Assembly: GCA_014378285.1 (NCBI GenBank)
Contig: JACMNZ010000356.1
Location: 1 to 8,157, forward strand
Source: Pseudopedobacter sp.
Lineage (GTDB): Bacteria; Bacteroidota; Bacteroidia; Sphingobacteriales; Sphingobacteriaceae
Length of the DNA stretch: 8,157 nucleotides
Reading direction: 5' to 3'
The position numbers and the translations under genes are program-made. Shown here piece after piece: positions 7,265 through 8,157 of this stretch. How positions within the stretch are numbered: the stretch's first letter is position 1; the number at the start of each line of letters is the position of its first letter. Below the pieces are notes generated by a model. It saw only the letters and a program-made list of their open reading frames with translations. It was not told the DNA's origin and ran no database searches.

Positions 7265-7287
7265 GCCCCGTTTCGAAGAATCGGGGC
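7265..7287. repeat. GC-rich inverted repeat next to repeat copy 2
   Basis: GCCCCG (7265-7270) pairs with CGGGGC (7282-7287); inside, TTC and GAA (7272-7274, 7278-7280) add three pairs past a T-T mismatch. It directly abuts the second tRNA-end repeat. Neither strand shows a T-run after it, so it is not a standard terminator. It could be a recombinase site or the relic of a tRNA T-arm. Confidence 0.55.
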
Positions 7288-7288
7288 A

Positions 7289-7301
7289 CTGAGTACATAA
7301 A
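7289..7301 (+). repeat. Direct repeat copy 2 of the tRNA-Leu 3' end (candidate attachment site)
   Basis: Exact second copy of CTGAGTACATAAA, 104 bp downstream of copy 1 and in the same orientation. The 91 bp between the copies contain only the tRNA terminator and the inverted repeat. It may be the outer attachment site of a collapsed element or a relic of a duplicated tRNA end. Confidence 0.6.
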
Positions 7302-7410
7302 GTTGCTCTGCAATTGTATTATTAAACAAAGCTTTTTATGATAGTAAGTGATCATCTAAACCAGAAAGAACTTTTTCTAAAATCCTAATAACGGAGTATA
7401 GAAATAAAGC

Positions 7411-7710
7411 TTACGACTGTACCATCTCTTGCTGAAAGCTGATCAAGAGAAAATCTTCCAAGCCTTTCATGTTATTTAAACTCACCGATAGATTCATAAT
7501 TCCATTGAATACATCCTCAGTCGTCATGGTTTAACCTATACCAACCAAAACTTTAAAAGCATTTTCGGGCGTTGTTGCTTCAAAAAAGCCTGACTCCCAA
7601 TAACGCTGAAGGTAAGCGTTTACCTGCGAACGTAGTGCCAGCCAAGTGGGATAATGATTGCCTTCAAAAACGAAGCTCTGGCAAATTCTTTTTATCCCTT
7701 CTTCCATCTA
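7411..7710 (-). pseudogene. Contractile tail sheath protein, C-terminal fragment with in-frame stops (eCIS/phage type)
   Basis: About 98 codons remain of a sheath gene whose full products have several hundred residues. Reading leftward from 7707: MEEGIKRICQ, then FVFEGN with a following T-W, a helix AYLQRYWESGFF, ATTPENAF, and VGIG; after a TAA at 7533-7531 the same frame goes on with TMTTEDVFNGIM and ends FQQEMVQS, stop TAA at 7413-7411. This follows the C-terminal domain of tail sheath proteins as I recall it: an IEESI helix, VFEPND-x-x-x-W, a W-x-x-G-x-L turn, GATPEEAF, GLG-S/V-TMT-x-x-D-I-x-x-G, and an FQQ-M end. The internal TAA sits where the family has S or V, and one change from TCA gives it. 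A TAG (7710-7708) closes the frame upstream, and the rest of the gene is gone. Sheath subunits form the contracting outer layer of phage tails and injection systems; this piece cannot work. Confidence 0.8.
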
Positions 7711-7718
7711 ATGCTTCA

Positions 7719-8157
7719 TTACCCAACCGCTGTTGCAGGTTCTGACCAAGTTTTCTCCGTTTTAGGCTGGTGCAATCTTATCGTATAAAAAAGACTTGGT
7801 AGGTAATGCAGACCCATCATCCCAAATACAGCCGCTGTTTCTACAATTCCTAAATTAAGGTGCTCAATAGAAATAGGTGTACTGGAGTCAGTAAAAGTGG
7901 ATTGTCCATTCCAATCCGCTAGATGGAAAAACTGCGCCACCTCTCCTTTCACTTTGAATGCTTCGCCATGTTCACTGTAATTGGCCGAAACCATCAAACC
8001 GATCTCAGTATCCCAGGTTTTAGCAGAATTAGCCAATTAGTTGCCTCTACCCAGATGAAATAGTTGGAATACCACTTTATTTCCTACCTGCGGTACAGCA
8101 CTTCCATCTAAGTTTAAGAGGTTGGAAACCAAAGCCATATCCTCCGTCAGCATAAAC
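7719..8157 (-). pseudogene. DUF4255 / Pvc16-like cap protein of a contractile injection system, interrupted by an in-frame stop and cut by the window edge
   Basis: The minus-strand frame is open from 8156 to a TAA at 8039-8037 (39 codons), then to a TAA at 7721-7719 (105 codons). Both halves are in one frame and read as one protein. Seen before the stop: VSNLLNLDGS and NKVVFQLF; after it: LMVSANYSEHGEAFK, EVAQFFHL, IEHLNLGIVE and MGLHYLPSLFYTIRL. This matches the DUF4255 (Pvc16 N-terminal) pattern as I recall it: LSNLVNEDGS, NKIVVSLVNI, a LYLLFSANF-x-x-Y-x-EALK strand-helix, IQFFQ, and the end LG-x-x-YLPSVVYKVR. Pvc16/Afp16 caps the sheath and tube at the far end of the particle. About 30 N-terminal residues should lie past the right edge. 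The downstream piece could start at TTG 8036, but it would lack the first strands of the fold. A sheath fragment follows at once on the same strand, as expected for an eCIS operon. Confidence 0.72.

Larger units (their letters stand above)
7198..8157. mobile_element. Decayed accessory region beside tRNA-Leu (eCIS or phage-tail-like remnant)
   Basis: This stretch lies between the tRNA-Leu 3' end and the right edge. It holds a repeat of the tRNA end, a GC-rich hairpin, and two broken minus-strand genes for contractile-tail parts. I count 129 G or C in 300 bases over 7801-8100 (43%), clearly above most of the window (for example 20 of 60 at 2641-2700 and 11 of 60 at 5101-5160). No integrase, transposase or second outer boundary is visible, so mobility is inferred. 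Between 7302 and 7410 I see no gene and no clear signal. Confidence 0.4.

Noticed and set aside
7265..7287. Hairpin as a Rho-independent terminator
   Set aside because: No T-run follows on either strand, and a strong terminator already stands at 7195-7227.
7140..7355. Open frame of 71 codons on the minus strand
   Set aside because: It is antisense to tRNA-Leu and its terminator, and its translation shows no family features.
7531..8039. Programmed stop-codon read-through or recoding in the cap and sheath frames
   Set aside because: Two unrelated genes carry TAA stops, the sheath also lacks most of its N-terminal part, and partner genes are missing; decay explains all of this more simply.
1..8157. 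CRISPR array or complete insertion sequence
   Set aside because: No regularly spaced repeats, no transposase, and no terminal inverted repeats were seen on either strand.

Overview
The window looks like the chromosome of an A+T-rich member of the Bacteroidetes, most likely a Sphingobacteriaceae relative such as Pedobacter. The reasons are a MurF-Alr fusion protein (a Bacteroidetes trait), start codons without Shine-Dalgarno sequences, a TTG-N19-TAnnTTTG promoter of the Bacteroidetes type before the tRNAs, and a 7TMR-DISM histidine kinase. Genus is an inference from protein style only.

Layout. 1-1260 (+): the C-terminal part of a sodium:solute symporter, cut by the left edge, then a LOG-family (TIGR00730-like) protein and a Rho-independent terminator. 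1292-3295 (+): a seven-transmembrane sensor histidine kinase with no response regulator beside it. It meets a leftward operon tail to tail with one base between the stop codons. 3297-6362 (-): that operon, read right to left, is murF-alr (a bifunctional cell-wall enzyme: alanine racemase plus D-Ala-D-Ala ligase) followed 9 bp later by a DUF502 membrane protein. 6363-6411: a short divergent control region with a perfect 12-bp palindrome. 6412-6891 (+): recX, modulator of RecA. 6921-7227 (+): a promoter, tRNA-Gly(GCC), tRNA-Leu(UAA) and a strong terminator. These parts are ordinary core genome.

The accessory part is 7198-8157. The last bases of tRNA-Leu (CTGAGTACATAAA) recur about 100 bp downstream, as at a tRNA-borne attachment site. 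Beyond the repeat, DNA of higher G+C (about 43% over 7801-8100) carries two broken genes on the minus strand: a Pvc16/DUF4255 cap (tail-terminator) protein with an in-frame stop, and only the C-terminal end of a contractile tail sheath, also with an in-frame stop. Cap followed by sheath fits an extracellular contractile injection system (eCIS, the Afp/PVC/MAC group). I read this as a dead, mostly deleted eCIS or phage-tail-like locus next to a tRNA integration hot spot. The tube, baseplate, spike and ATPase genes that should lie downstream of the sheath are absent; the tRNA cluster lies there instead.
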